This document shows, piece after piece, positions 30,765 through 39,004 of a stretch of 64,000 bases of DNA. The notes under the pieces are model-generated. The model saw nothing but the letters and a program-made list of their open reading frames with translations, had not been told where the DNA came from and searched no databases. Every line of letters begins with the position of its first letter. Position 1 is the first letter of the stretch. The position numbers and the translations under genes were made by a program. Source of the stretch: Micromonospora musae (GTDB lineage: Bacteria; Actinomycetota; Actinomycetes; Mycobacteriales; Micromonosporaceae); assembly GCF_003626635.1 (NCBI RefSeq), contig NZ_RAZT01000010.1, positions 124,001 through 188,000 of the forward strand, written 5' to 3'.

Positions 30765-31913
30765 ATGCGGATCGCCATCGTGACCGAGTCGTTCCCCCCG
30801 GACGTGAACGGCGTCGCCCACTCCGTCGTCCGGACGGCGGAACACCTGGTCGCCCGTGGCCACGAACCGTTGGTCATCGCGCCCGCCCCGCCCGGCGCCA
30901 CGCGCCACGACACCACCGACTTCCCCTACCCGGTGGTGCGGATCCCCAGCGTGCCGATGCCGCGGTACCAGGGCTTCCGGCTGGGCGTGCCCACCACTCC
31001 CCGGCTGACCGGGGTGCTGCTGGATCACCGGCCCGACGTGGTCCACCTGGCCAGCCCGTTCGTACTCGGTGCCCGGGCCGCCACGCTGGCCGTTCGGCAC
31101 GACCTGCCGACGGTGGCCGTCTACCAGACCGACGTCGCGTCGTATGCCCGCGCGTACCGGCTCAGCTGGGGGGAGACGGCCGCCTGGCGGCGACTTCGCG
31201 AGATCCACAACTCGGTCGGTCGCACCCTGGCCCCCTCCACTCGGGCCGCCGCGGACCTCATCGCGAACGGCGTGCAACGGATCTGGCTGTGGCGCCGTGG
31301 CGTGGACGCGGAGCGGTTCCAGCCTGCCAAGCGCTCCGCGGAGCTGCGCGCCCGCCTCGCCCCGAACGGTGAGCTGCTGGTCGGGTACGTCGGCCGGCTC
31401 GCCCCGGAGAAGCGGGTCGACCTGCTGGCGGCGACCGCCAAGCTCCCCGGCGTGCGGGTGGTGGTGGCCGGCGACGGCCCGGTCCGCCGGCAGCTGGTCC
31501 GGGCCCTGCCGGAGGTCGACTTCCTCGGCGTGCAGCAGGGCGAGGACCTGGCCCGGCTCTACGCCAGCCTGGACATCTTCGTGCACACCGGCCCGCACGA
31601 GACGTTCGGGCAGACCGTGCAGGAGGCGCTGGCCAGCGGGGTGCCCGTGGTGGCCCCCGCCGCCGGGGGTCCCGTGGACCTCGTGGAGTCCGGCGTCACC
31701 GGGCTGCTGGTGCCCCCCAACGACGCGGGCGCACTCGCCGCGGCGGTCGCCGTGCTCGGCGCGGACCCGGCACGCCGGGCCGCGTACGGGGAGGCCGCCC
31801 GGCGCGCAGTCCGCCGGCGGAGCTGGGCGACGGTGGGTGACGAGCTGATCGGGCACTACGAGGCGGTACGCGCCGGCTCGACGTCCGCCGCGCAGCTGCC
31901 CGCCGCCTCATGA
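30765..31913 (+). CDS. GT4 glycosyltransferase, MgtA/PimB-like mannosyltransferase
   Basis: A 382-residue GT-B enzyme of family 4. N-terminal domain opens MRIAIVTESFPPDVNGVAHSV, C-terminal donor domain has GYVGRLAPEKRVDLL, VVVAGDGPVRRQL and the E-x7-E motif in HTGPHETFGQTVQEALASG. The beginning and the GVDAERFQP segment closely recall GDP-mannose-dependent alpha-mannosyltransferases of mycobacterial MgtA type, which build mannosylated glycolipids and lipomannan. It overlaps the next glycosyltransferase gene as ATGA. ATG at 30765 is used; a GTG two codons earlier is possible. Neither gene is found at this place in M. tuberculosis. Confidence 0.83.
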   Translation: MRIAIVTESFPPDVNGVAHSVVRTAEHLVARGHEPLVIAPAPPGATRHDTTDFPYPVVRIPSVPMPRYQGFRLGVPTTPRLTGVLLDHRPDVVHLASPFVLGARAATLAVRHDLPTVAVYQTDVASYARAYRLSWGETAAWRRLREIHNSVGRTLAPSTRAAADLIANGVQRIWLWRRGVDAERFQPAKRSAELRARLAPNGELLVGYVGRLAPEKRVDLLAATAKLPGVRVVVAGDGPVRRQLVRALPEVDFLGVQQGEDLARLYASLDIFVHTGPHETFGQTVQEALASGVPVVAPAAGGPVDLVESGVTGLLVPPNDAGALAAAVAVLGADPARRAAYGEAARRAVRRRSWATVGDELIGHYEAVRAGSTSAAQLPAAS

Positions 31914-33067
31914 CCGCTGTGGCTGCCACCGGCCCGCTGCGGATCGTCCGGCTGGCCAATTTCGTCACCGCCCGCTCCGGCGGGCTGCGGACCGCGCTGT
32001 ACCACCTCGGGGAGGGCTACCGCGCCGCCGGACACGAGCCGGTGCTCGTGGTGCCCGGCCGGCGCGACGCCGACGAGCAGCACCCCTGGGGACGGGTGAT
32101 CACGCTGGCCGGCCCGCAGCTGCCGGGCACCGGAGGCTACCGGCTGCTCGTCGGGCGGCACCGGCTCACCCGGCTGCTCGCCGCGCTGGCGCCGGACCGG
32201 CTGGAGGTCTCCGACCGGTTCACGCTGCGCTGGACCGGCCGCTGGGCGCGGGCGAACGGTGTGCCGTCCGTGATGGTCTCGCACGAGTCGCTGACCGGCC
32301 TGCTCGGACAGTGGGGGGTGCCGGGCCGGCTGCGCCGCGGCGTCGCCGACCGGCTCAACCGGCGCAGCGCCGAGACGTACGACCGGATCGTCTGCACCAC
32401 CCGGTGGGCGGCGGAGGAGTTCACCCGGATCGGCGTACCCAACCTGGACCTGGCCCCGCTCGGCGTGGACCTGGAGACCTTCCACCCCGACCGCTTCGAC
32501 CCCGCCGTACGCGGGCGGTACGCCGAACGCGACGAGGTGCTGCTCGTGCACTGTGCCCGGTTGTCCCCGGAGAAACGGCCACAGTTGGCCGTCGACGCCG
32601 TCGCCGTGCTGCGTCGGGCGGGCGTACCGGCGGTGCTGGTGATGGCCGGGGACGGCCCGATGCGGGCCGCGCTGCGCCGCCGCGCGGCCGGACTGCCGGT
32701 GCACTTCACCGGTTTCCTGCCCGACCGGTCCGCCGTCGCCGCCCTGCTGGCCAGCGCCGACGTGGTGCTCGCTCCGGGACCGGTGGAGACCTTCGGCCTG
32801 GCCGGGCTGGAGGCGCTGGCCAGCGGCACGCCGGTGGTGGTCAACGCCGCGAGCGCGCTGCCGGAGGTCGTCGGCTCCGCCGGGCAGGCCGCGTACGGCC
32901 GACCGGAGGCCATGGCCGAGGCGGTGACCCGGCTGCTCGCCCGCCCCGACGTGCAGCGGCGTCGGGCGGCCCGGTCACGCGCCGAGGAGTACAGCTGGCC
33001 GGCGGCGGTGGCCGGCTTCCTGCGGGTGCAGGACGCCGAGCCGGTCGCCCGGTCCGTACCGGTCTGA
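31910..33067 (+). CDS. GT4 glycosyltransferase, PimC/mannosyltransferase-like
   Basis: A 385-residue GT-B family 4 enzyme. It starts LRIVRLANFVTARSGGLRTALYHLGEGYRAAGHEP and has donor-site motifs VHCARLSPEKRPQLAVDA, VMAGDGPMRAALRRR and the E-x7-E segment PGPVETFGLAGLEALASG. The N-terminal pattern resembles alpha-1,6-mannosyltransferases acting on phosphatidyl-inositol mannosides. It is translationally coupled (ATGA) to the upstream GT4 gene, so both probably act in sequence on one glycolipid acceptor at the cytoplasmic face of the membrane. Sugar and acceptor are inferred. rph follows after 132 bp with its own promoter. Confidence 0.82.
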   Translation: MTAVAATGPLRIVRLANFVTARSGGLRTALYHLGEGYRAAGHEPVLVVPGRRDADEQHPWGRVITLAGPQLPGTGGYRLLVGRHRLTRLLAALAPDRLEVSDRFTLRWTGRWARANGVPSVMVSHESLTGLLGQWGVPGRLRRGVADRLNRRSAETYDRIVCTTRWAAEEFTRIGVPNLDLAPLGVDLETFHPDRFDPAVRGRYAERDEVLLVHCARLSPEKRPQLAVDAVAVLRRAGVPAVLVMAGDGPMRAALRRRAAGLPVHFTGFLPDRSAVAALLASADVVLAPGPVETFGLAGLEALASGTPVVVNAASALPEVVGSAGQAAYGRPEAMAEAVTRLLARPDVQRRRAARSRAEEYSWPAAVAGFLRVQDAEPVARSVPV

Positions 33068-33187
33068 CCCTCGATCCGAGGTCTGCCCGGACGAGGCCGG
33101 GACGGGCCGACGCGGCCCCGGCCGGTGGCCCGCGCCGCAGGTGAGCGGGTCGGGGAGACCGCGGCGCGGACGGATCGGGGAACCGCA

Positions 33188-33193
33188 TAGGGT
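33188..33193 (+). promoter_or_regulatory. -10 hexamer TAGGGT, leaderless rph promoter
   Basis: TAGGGT fits TANNNT and ends 6 bp before the rph ATG. Confidence 0.5.
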
Positions 33194-33199
33194 GCAGGC

Positions 33200-33925
33200 A
33201 TGGCGCGACCCGACGGGCGACGGCCCGACCAACTCCGACCGGTGACGCTGACCCGGGGGTGGAGCACTCATCCGGAGGGCTCCGTGCTCGTCGAGTTCGG
33301 CGCGACTCGGGTGCTCTGCACGGCGAGCGTGACCGAGGGGGTGCCCCGCTGGCGCAAGGGATCCGGCCTCGGCTGGGTCACCGCCGAGTACGCGATGCTG
33401 CCCCGGGCCACCAACACCCGATCCGACCGGGAGAGCGTGCGGGGGAAGGTCGGCGGGCGTACCCACGAGATCTCCCGGCTGATCGGCCGGAGCCTGCGCG
33501 CCAGCGTCGACCTCAAGGCGCTCGGTGAGAACTCGATCGTGCTCGACTGCGACGTGCTGCAGGCCGACGGCGGCACCCGGACGGCAGCCATCACCGGCGC
33601 CTACGTGGCGTTGTACGACGCGGTGAGCTGGCTCGCCGACCGCAAGGCGCTGGCCGGCAAGCCGGAGACGGTGATGCACCGCTCGGTGGCCGCGGTGAGC
33701 GTCGGCGTCATCGGCGGTGAGCCGCGCCTCGACCTCTGCTACGCCGAGGACGTCGCGGCCGACGTCGACATGAACGTGGTCTGCACCGGCACCGGCGACT
33801 TCGTCGAGGTGCAGGGCACCGGCGAGGCGGGGGTGTTCCCCCGCAGCCAGCTCGACGCCCTGCTCGACCTCGGCGTGGCGGGCTGCGCGGAGCTGGCCGA
33901 GATCCAGCGCAAGGCCCTCTCGTGA
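33200..33925 (+). CDS. rph: Ribonuclease PH
   Basis: A 241-residue phosphorolytic 3'-5' exoribonuclease that trims tRNA 3' ends. Diagnostic segments: RPDQLRPVTLTRGWSTHPEGSVLVEFGATRVLCTASV, the phosphate-binding arginines in AMLPRATNTRSDRESVRGKVGGRTHEISRLIGRSLRA, and the conserved LDCDVLQADGGTRTAAITGAYVAL with the metal-binding aspartates. Length is typical. Follows the M. tuberculosis order Rv1339-rphA-Rv1341. A leaderless -10 element sits 6 bp before its ATG. Its stop codon lies inside the junction repeat at 33919. Confidence 0.96.
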   Translation: MARPDGRRPDQLRPVTLTRGWSTHPEGSVLVEFGATRVLCTASVTEGVPRWRKGSGLGWVTAEYAMLPRATNTRSDRESVRGKVGGRTHEISRLIGRSLRASVDLKALGENSIVLDCDVLQADGGTRTAAITGAYVALYDAVSWLADRKALAGKPETVMHRSVAAVSVGVIGGEPRLDLCYAEDVAADVDMNVVCTGTGDFVEVQGTGEAGVFPRSQLDALLDLGVAGCAELAEIQRKALS

Positions 33926-34020
33926 GCGCGAGGAGCGAGCTTGCGGCCCCCGCGGCCGCGAACAACGACCATCTCGTGAGCGCGTGCGGTGAGCTTGCGA
34001 GCCCGGTAGCCGCGAGCGAA
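33919..34020 (+). repeat. Gene-junction repeat, two tandem copies (2 and 3)
   Basis: Two units 54 bp apart (33919 and 33973), each starting CTCGTGAGCGCG and ending CGCGAACAA or CGCGAGCGAA. The TGA of the first unit is the rph stop codon. The rdgB ribosome site follows directly. Confidence 0.65.
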
Positions 34021-34031
34021 GGCGGAGCGCT

Positions 34032-34649
34032 ATGAACAAGGTCCTGCTGGCCACCCGTAACCAGAAGAAGCTGGTGGAGCTGCAGCGGATTCTCGACGGC
34101 GCGCTCGGCGCGCACCGGGTCGCGCTGCTCGGCCTCGACGACGTCGAGGAGTATCCGGAGCTGCCGGAGTCGGGTCTGACCTTCGGCGAGAACGCGCTGA
34201 TCAAGGCGCGGGAGGGGTTCCGGCGTACCGGCCTGCCCACCGTCGCCGACGACTCGGGCCTGGCGGTCGACGCGATGGGCGGAATGCCCGGTGTCTTCAG
34301 CGCCCGCTGGTCCGGCCGGCACGGCGACGACCAGGCGAACCTCCAGCTGCTGCTCGACCAGGTCGCCGACCTGCCGGACGAGCACCGCACCGCCTCGTTC
34401 GTCTGCACCGTCGCCCTGGTGCTGCCGGGCGGCAAGGAGCACCTGGTCGACGGCCGGCAGCCCGGCCGGCTGCTGCGCGCCCCGCGGGGCGACGGCGGCT
34501 TCGGCTACGACCCGATCTTCGTGGGCGACGGGCAGACCCGGACCAACGCCGAGCTGACGCCGGAGGAGAAGGACGCGATCAGCCACCGCGGCAAGGCGCT
34601 GCGCGAGCTGGCCAAGCTGGTAGCCAAGCTCCTCCCCCCAACCACCTGA
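34032..34649 (+). CDS. rdgB: XTP/dITP diphosphatase (RdgB/HAM1 family)
   Basis: A 205-residue house-cleaning pyrophosphatase that removes non-canonical purine nucleotides (ITP, dITP, XTP) before they enter DNA or RNA. The substrate loop LLATRNQKKLVELQRIL, the base pocket TFGENALIKAREGFRRTGLPTVADDSGLAVDAMGGMPGVFSARWSG, and GDGGFGYDPIFVGDGQTRTNAELTPEEKDAISHRGKALREL are all canonical. ATG with a GGAG site 4 bp before. Downstream is a long hairpin shared with the convergent hut operon. Confidence 0.95.
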   Translation: MNKVLLATRNQKKLVELQRILDGALGAHRVALLGLDDVEEYPELPESGLTFGENALIKAREGFRRTGLPTVADDSGLAVDAMGGMPGVFSARWSGRHGDDQANLQLLLDQVADLPDEHRTASFVCTVALVLPGGKEHLVDGRQPGRLLRAPRGDGGFGYDPIFVGDGQTRTNAELTPEEKDAISHRGKALRELAKLVAKLLPPTT

Positions 34650-34683
34650 CCCCGCACCCACCCCCGCCCCTGGCGGGGGCGCA

Positions 34684-34737
34684 CTTTCACCGAAAGCGTG
34701 GCTATCCGACGAGGAATAGCCACGCTTTCCGTGAAAG
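34684..34737. terminator. 22-bp-stem palindrome between rdgB and hutH
   Basis: CTTTCACCGAAAGCGTGGCT begins the left arm (34684-34705), complementary to 34716-34737 at 21 of 22 positions with a 10-nt loop. It lies between two convergent genes and can act as a bidirectional terminator. The arm also echoes the TTCACGGAAG core of the repeats near 18300. Confidence 0.7.
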
Positions 34738-34759
34738 AGGCCGCAGACGGGGTGGGGGG

Positions 34760-36295
34760 TTAGTGGAGGGGGCCCAGGTGGCGTTCGATGGCGGTGCGCA
34801 GGTCGGGGCCGCGGAGCACGTCGCGCGCGGCCTCCATGAGCGGGGCGAGGAACACGTCCGGGCCGGGCTCACCGGCCATGCCCCCGAGCGCCTCGACCGC
34901 GGCCCGACCGGCGGGCGACGGGGTGAGCGGGGCACGCAGCTGCAGGCCACGGACCGCGGCGAGCAACTCCACCGCGAGCACGCTGGTCAGGTTGTCCAGG
35001 ACCGTGCGCAGCTTCTTGGCCGCCGCCCAGCCCATCGAGACGTGGTCCTCCTGCATGCCGCTGGTGGGCAGCGAGTCCACCGAGGCGGGCGCGGCGAGCC
35101 GGCGGTTCTCCGCGACGATCCCGGCCGCCGTGTACTGGGCGATCATCAGGCCGGAGTTCACCCCGGCGTCGGGGGAGAGGAACGCCGGCAGGTCCCGGGA
35201 GCGGGTGACGTCCAGCAGCCGGTCGACCCGCCGTTCGGCGATCGCCCCGACCTCGACCGCCGCGATGGCGAGGAAGTCCGCGGCGAAGCCGAGCGGCGCG
35301 CCGTGGAAGTTCCCGGTTGACTCGACCCGGCCGTCGGGCAGCACCACCGGGTTGTCCACCACCGAGATCAGCTCCCGGTCGGCCACCGTACGGGCGAAGT
35401 CCAGGGTGTCCCGGGCCGCGCCGGCCACCTGCGGCGCGCAGCGCATCGAGTAGGCGTCCTGGACCGCGTGCGCCAGGTCGTCGCGGTGCGAGTCCATCAC
35501 CGCCGAGTTCTGCAGCAGCCGGTAGATGTTCGCCGCCGACGTCGTCTGGCCGGGGTGCGGACGGATGCTGTGCAGCTCGGGCAGGAACGGCCGCTCCGAA
35601 CCGAGCATCGCCTCGATGGCGAGCGCGGCGGTCACGTCCGCCATGGTGAAGAGGTGGGCGGCGTCGTGCAGGGCGAGCAGCAGCATGCCCAGCATGCCGT
35701 CGGTGCCGTTGATCAGCGCCAGCCCCTCCTTGGCGGCCAGCTCGATCGGCGCCAGACCGGCCTGGCGCAGCGCGTCGGCCGCGTCGACCCGTTCGCCGGC
35801 CGGGCCGAGCACCCACCCCTCGCCGAGCAGCACCAGCGCGCAGTGCGCCAGCGGGGCGAGGTCACCGGAGGCGCCGAGCGAGCCGTGCTCCGGCACCCAC
35901 GGGGTGATGTCGTGGTTGAGCAGGTCGACCAGCGCCTCGGCGACCAGCGGCCGGACCCCGGAGCGGCCCAGCGCGAGTGAGCGGACCCGCAGCAGCATCA
36001 TCGCCCGGACCACCTCCCGCGGCATGGGCGCGCCCACCCCGGCGGCGTGCGAGCGGATCAACGCGTGCTGGAGCTCGGCGCGACGCTCCGGGGCGACGAA
36101 GGTGTTCGCCAGCGCCCCGAAGCCGGTGGAGACGCCGTAGACGGGTCGGCCGGCGGCCTCGATGCCGTCCACGATCGCCCGGCTGGTCGCCATCGCCTCC
36201 GTGGCGGCCGGGTCGAGCACGACCTTGGCGCCGCCGCGCGCCACGGCGAGGACGTCGGCGGGGGTGATCCCGGTGGGCTGGATGGTCACGGTCAT
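34760..36295 (-). CDS. hutH: Histidine ammonia-lyase
   Basis: A 511-residue lyase that deaminates L-histidine to urocanate, the first step of the pathway. The self-forming MIO electrophile arises from Ala-Ser-Gly in HGSLGASGDLAPLAH near residue 145; YGVSTGFGALAN and QDAYSMRCAPQVAGAARDTL are further signatures, with VDSLPTSGMQEDHVSMGWAAAKK near the C-terminus. It is the last gene of the operon RpiR-hutU-M20-hutF-hutI-hutH. The ATG is 76 bp from the hutI stop. A long hairpin follows, closing the operon. Confidence 0.96.
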   Translation of the reverse strand: MTVTIQPTGITPADVLAVARGGAKVVLDPAATEAMATSRAIVDGIEAAGRPVYGVSTGFGALANTFVAPERRAELQHALIRSHAAGVGAPMPREVVRAMMLLRVRSLALGRSGVRPLVAEALVDLLNHDITPWVPEHGSLGASGDLAPLAHCALVLLGEGWVLGPAGERVDAADALRQAGLAPIELAAKEGLALINGTDGMLGMLLLALHDAAHLFTMADVTAALAIEAMLGSERPFLPELHSIRPHPGQTTSAANIYRLLQNSAVMDSHRDDLAHAVQDAYSMRCAPQVAGAARDTLDFARTVADRELISVVDNPVVLPDGRVESTGNFHGAPLGFAADFLAIAAVEVGAIAERRVDRLLDVTRSRDLPAFLSPDAGVNSGLMIAQYTAAGIVAENRRLAAPASVDSLPTSGMQEDHVSMGWAAAKKLRTVLDNLTSVLAVELLAAVRGLQLRAPLTPSPAGRAAVEALGGMAGEPGPDVFLAPLMEAARDVLRGPDLRTAIERHLGPLH

Positions 36296-36371
36296 GCCGT
36301 CGCCTCGCTTCGCTCACCGACGGCACGAGCCCCAGCCGGGCGGTGCCTGACGGTTCGTTCGAATTGCTCAC

Positions 36372-37646
36372 TCACTGTGGTACTCCGTTGTGCAGGACCT
36401 GGCGGATCAGGGGCACACCCGGCCGGTAGGCCAGGTGCAGGTGGGAGGGGGCGTCGAGGACGATCAGGTCGGCCCGGGCACCGCGGCGCAGCACACCGAC
36501 GTCGTCGCGGCGCAGCGCCCGCGCGCCACCGGCGGTCGCGGCCCAGACCGCCTCCGCCGGGGTCATCCGCATCTCGCGTACGGCGAGAGCGATGCAGAAC
36601 GGCATCGACGAGGTGTACGACGAGCCGGGGTTGCAGTCGGTCGCCAGCGCCACGGTCACGCCCGCGTCGAGCAGCCGCCGCGCGTCCGGGTAGGGCGATC
36701 GGGTGGAGAACTCCGCCCCGGGCAGCAGGGTCGCGACGGTAGTGGTGTGCCGGCCGTCCGGGCACATGCAGCCGATCCGGTGCGACGCGAGCGCGTCGAT
36801 GTCGGCGTCGGTCAGGTGGGTGCAGTGGTCCACGCTGGCCGCGCCCAGTTCGACACCGAGCTGCACGCCGGGGCCGGGACCGAGCTGGTTGGCGTGCACC
36901 CGTACGCCCAGCCCGACGGCCTGCCCGCAGGCGAGGATCGCGCGGGCGTGGTCCACGTCGAAGGCACCCCGCTCGCAGAACACGTCGATCCAGCGGGCGT
37001 ACGGGGCGGCGGCGGCGAGCATCGGCCCGCACACCATCCCCACGTAGTCGTCGGGGCGGTCGGCGTACTCGGCCGGGACGACGTGCGCGCCGAGGAACGT
37101 GGTGTCCTCGCTGAACTCGGCGGCGATCCGCAGCGAGCGGGCCTCGTCGGCGACGGTGAGGCCGTACCCGCTCTTGATCTCGATGGTGGTGGTGCCCTGC
37201 CGCAGCGCCTCGTCGCGCAGCCGCCGCACGGTGCCGCGCAGCTCGCTGTCGGGGGCGGCGCGGGTGGCGCCGACGGTGGTGCGGATACCGCCGCCCGTGT
37301 ACGGCTGGCCGGCCATCCGGGCGGCGAACTCGGCCGCCCGGTCCCCGGCGAAGACCAGGTGCGCGTGGCTGTCCACGAAGCCGGGCAGCACCGCGGCGCC
37401 GCCGGCGTCGATGCGCCGGTCGGCGGCCGGCGCGCTCCGGGCCGATCCCACCCAGGCGACCAGCCCGTCCTCGACGAGCAGGGCGGCGTTGCGGTGGATG
37501 CCCAGCGGCCCGCCCTCGCCGTTGCCGAAGGCGTTGGTGACCAGCTCCCCGATGTTGTCGACGAGCAGACTGCCGCTGTTGCGGACGGTCGGCCGCGCCG
37601 GGTCGCCCGGGCGTACCGGCCGGGTCGGCCAGAGGTCCGTGCTCAC
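36372..37646 (-). CDS. hutI: Imidazolonepropionase
   Basis: A 424-residue amidohydrolase opening the ring of 4-imidazolone-5-propionate to give N-formimino-L-glutamate. Metal-binding site GFVDSHAHLVFAGDR, the TTIEIKSGYGLT strand, HVVPAEYADRPDDYVG, the second histidine in VRVHANQLG, ASVDHCTHL, and the catalytic Asp in LATDCNPGSSYTSSM are in the usual order. The GTG at 37646 overlaps the hutF stop as GTGA, so the longer open frame is rejected. N-terminal MSTDLWPTRPVRPGD is a slightly extended leader. Confidence 0.95.
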   Translation of the reverse strand: MSTDLWPTRPVRPGDPARPTVRNSGSLLVDNIGELVTNAFGNGEGGPLGIHRNAALLVEDGLVAWVGSARSAPAADRRIDAGGAAVLPGFVDSHAHLVFAGDRAAEFAARMAGQPYTGGGIRTTVGATRAAPDSELRGTVRRLRDEALRQGTTTIEIKSGYGLTVADEARSLRIAAEFSEDTTFLGAHVVPAEYADRPDDYVGMVCGPMLAAAAPYARWIDVFCERGAFDVDHARAILACGQAVGLGVRVHANQLGPGPGVQLGVELGAASVDHCTHLTDADIDALASHRIGCMCPDGRHTTTVATLLPGAEFSTRSPYPDARRLLDAGVTVALATDCNPGSSYTSSMPFCIALAVREMRMTPAEAVWAATAGGARALRRDDVGVLRRGARADLIVLDAPSHLHLAYRPGVPLIRQVLHNGVPQ

Positions 37647-39004
37647 GAGGTCACCTCCGCGATGGCCGTACGCAACTCGGTGGGCACGTCGACGCTGCGG
37701 TGCCGGCCGCCGGCGACGATTGTCCGCCCGTCCACCACCACGGTGTCGACGTCGGCGGCGGTGGCCGCGAAGAACGCGCCGACCGCCGGCACGCCGGCGG
37801 TCCGGGCGCTGTCCAACCGCACGGTGACCAGGTCGGCGCGGGCCCCGACCGCGATCCGGCCGGCGTCGGTCCAGCCCAGCGCGGTGTGCCCGGCGACGGT
37901 CGCCGAGGTCAGCAGTTCGGCCGCCACGAAGTGGCCGCGCCGCTGGGTGCGCAGCCGCTCGTCCAACTCCACGGCACGCGCCTCCTCGAAGATGTCGATC
38001 ACCGCGTGGCTGTCGCTGCCCAGGCTGAGCGGGATGCCGACGTCGGCCATCCGCCGAGCCGGTCCGATGCCGTCCGCCAGGTCCCGCTCGGTGGTGGGGC
38101 AGAGGCAGACGCCGACCCGGTGCTCGCCGAGCAGACCCAGGTCGGCGCGCGTCGGGTGGGTGGCGTGCACGGCGGTGGTGGCCGGGCCCAGCACCCCCCG
38201 GTCGGCGAGCAGCCCGGTCGGGGTGCGGCCGTGCACCGCCCGGCACGCGTCGTTCTCGGCCGGCTGCTCCGACAGGTGCACGTGCAGCGGGGCGTCCCGC
38301 TCGCGGGCCCACCGGGCGACCGTGTCGAGCTGCTCGGCCGGCACGGCCCGCACCGAGTGCACGGCCGCGCCGACCCGGGCGTGCCCGCCGGTCGGGGTGA
38401 ACCCGGCCGCCCGCTCGCCCCACCGGGCCGCGTCGCCGTCGCCGAAGCGCAGCTGCGGCCCGGTCAGCGGCGCACCGTCCACCGACGCGGTCAGGTAGCA
38501 GGTGTCCAGCAGGCTGATCCGGATGCCGGCCTGGGCGGCCGCCTCGACCAGCGCCGCGCTCATCGCGTTCGGGTCGTCGTAGCGGCTGCCGCCCGGACCG
38601 TGGTGCAGGTAGTGGAACTCGCCCACGCAGGTGATCCCGGCCAGCGCCATCTCGGCGAACGTGGCCCGGGCCAGCGCCAGGTACGAGTCCGGATCGAGGC
38701 GGACGGTGAGCGCGTACATCTGGTCCCGCCAGGTCCAGAAGTCGCCCCGTCCGCCCTGGGTACGCCCGCGCAGCGCCCGGTGGAAGGCGTGCGAGTGCGC
38801 GTTGGCCAGCCCCGGCAGGGTCAGCCCGGGCAGCCGTACCACGTCGGTGAGGACGTCGACCCCGGCGGTCGGCACACCCGCGCGGGTCAACGGCGTGACG
38901 GTCGTGAAGCGGCCGTCCACCGCCTCGATCAGTACCTCGGGGACCGGCTCGGCGTGCTCGGGCAGCCAGGCGTACTCGGCCAGCCAGCGGGTGGCGGTCA
39001 GCAC
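37643..39004 (-). CDS. hutF: Formimidoylglutamate deiminase
   Basis: A 453-residue amidohydrolase that turns N-formimino-L-glutamate into N-formyl-L-glutamate and ammonia. The metal site LPGLANAHSHAFHRALRGRTQGGRGDFWTWRDQMYAL, VHLSEQPAENDACRAVHGRTP, AVHATHPTRADL and SLGSDSHAVIDIFEEARAVELDERL match the HutF branch of the superfamily. Its presence shows that this organism uses the two-step deiminase/deformylase route. GTG at 39004 overlaps the upstream M20 gene by 7 bp. Translationally coupled to hutI downstream. Confidence 0.92.
   Translation of the reverse strand: MLTATRWLAEYAWLPEHAEPVPEVLIEAVDGRFTTVTPLTRAGVPTAGVDVLTDVVRLPGLTLPGLANAHSHAFHRALRGRTQGGRGDFWTWRDQMYALTVRLDPDSYLALARATFAEMALAGITCVGEFHYLHHGPGGSRYDDPNAMSAALVEAAAQAGIRISLLDTCYLTASVDGAPLTGPQLRFGDGDAARWGERAAGFTPTGGHARVGAAVHSVRAVPAEQLDTVARWARERDAPLHVHLSEQPAENDACRAVHGRTPTGLLADRGVLGPATTAVHATHPTRADLGLLGEHRVGVCLCPTTERDLADGIGPARRMADVGIPLSLGSDSHAVIDIFEEARAVELDERLRTQRRGHFVAAELLTSATVAGHTALGWTDAGRIAVGARADLVTVRLDSARTAGVPAVGAFFAATAADVDTVVVDGRTIVAGGRHRSVDVPTELRTAIAEVTS

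Noticed and set aside
35862..36371. Minus-strand frame starting MSNSNEPSG between hutI and hutH
   Set aside because: It is an out-of-frame shadow of hutH; the real hutH frame has all motifs.
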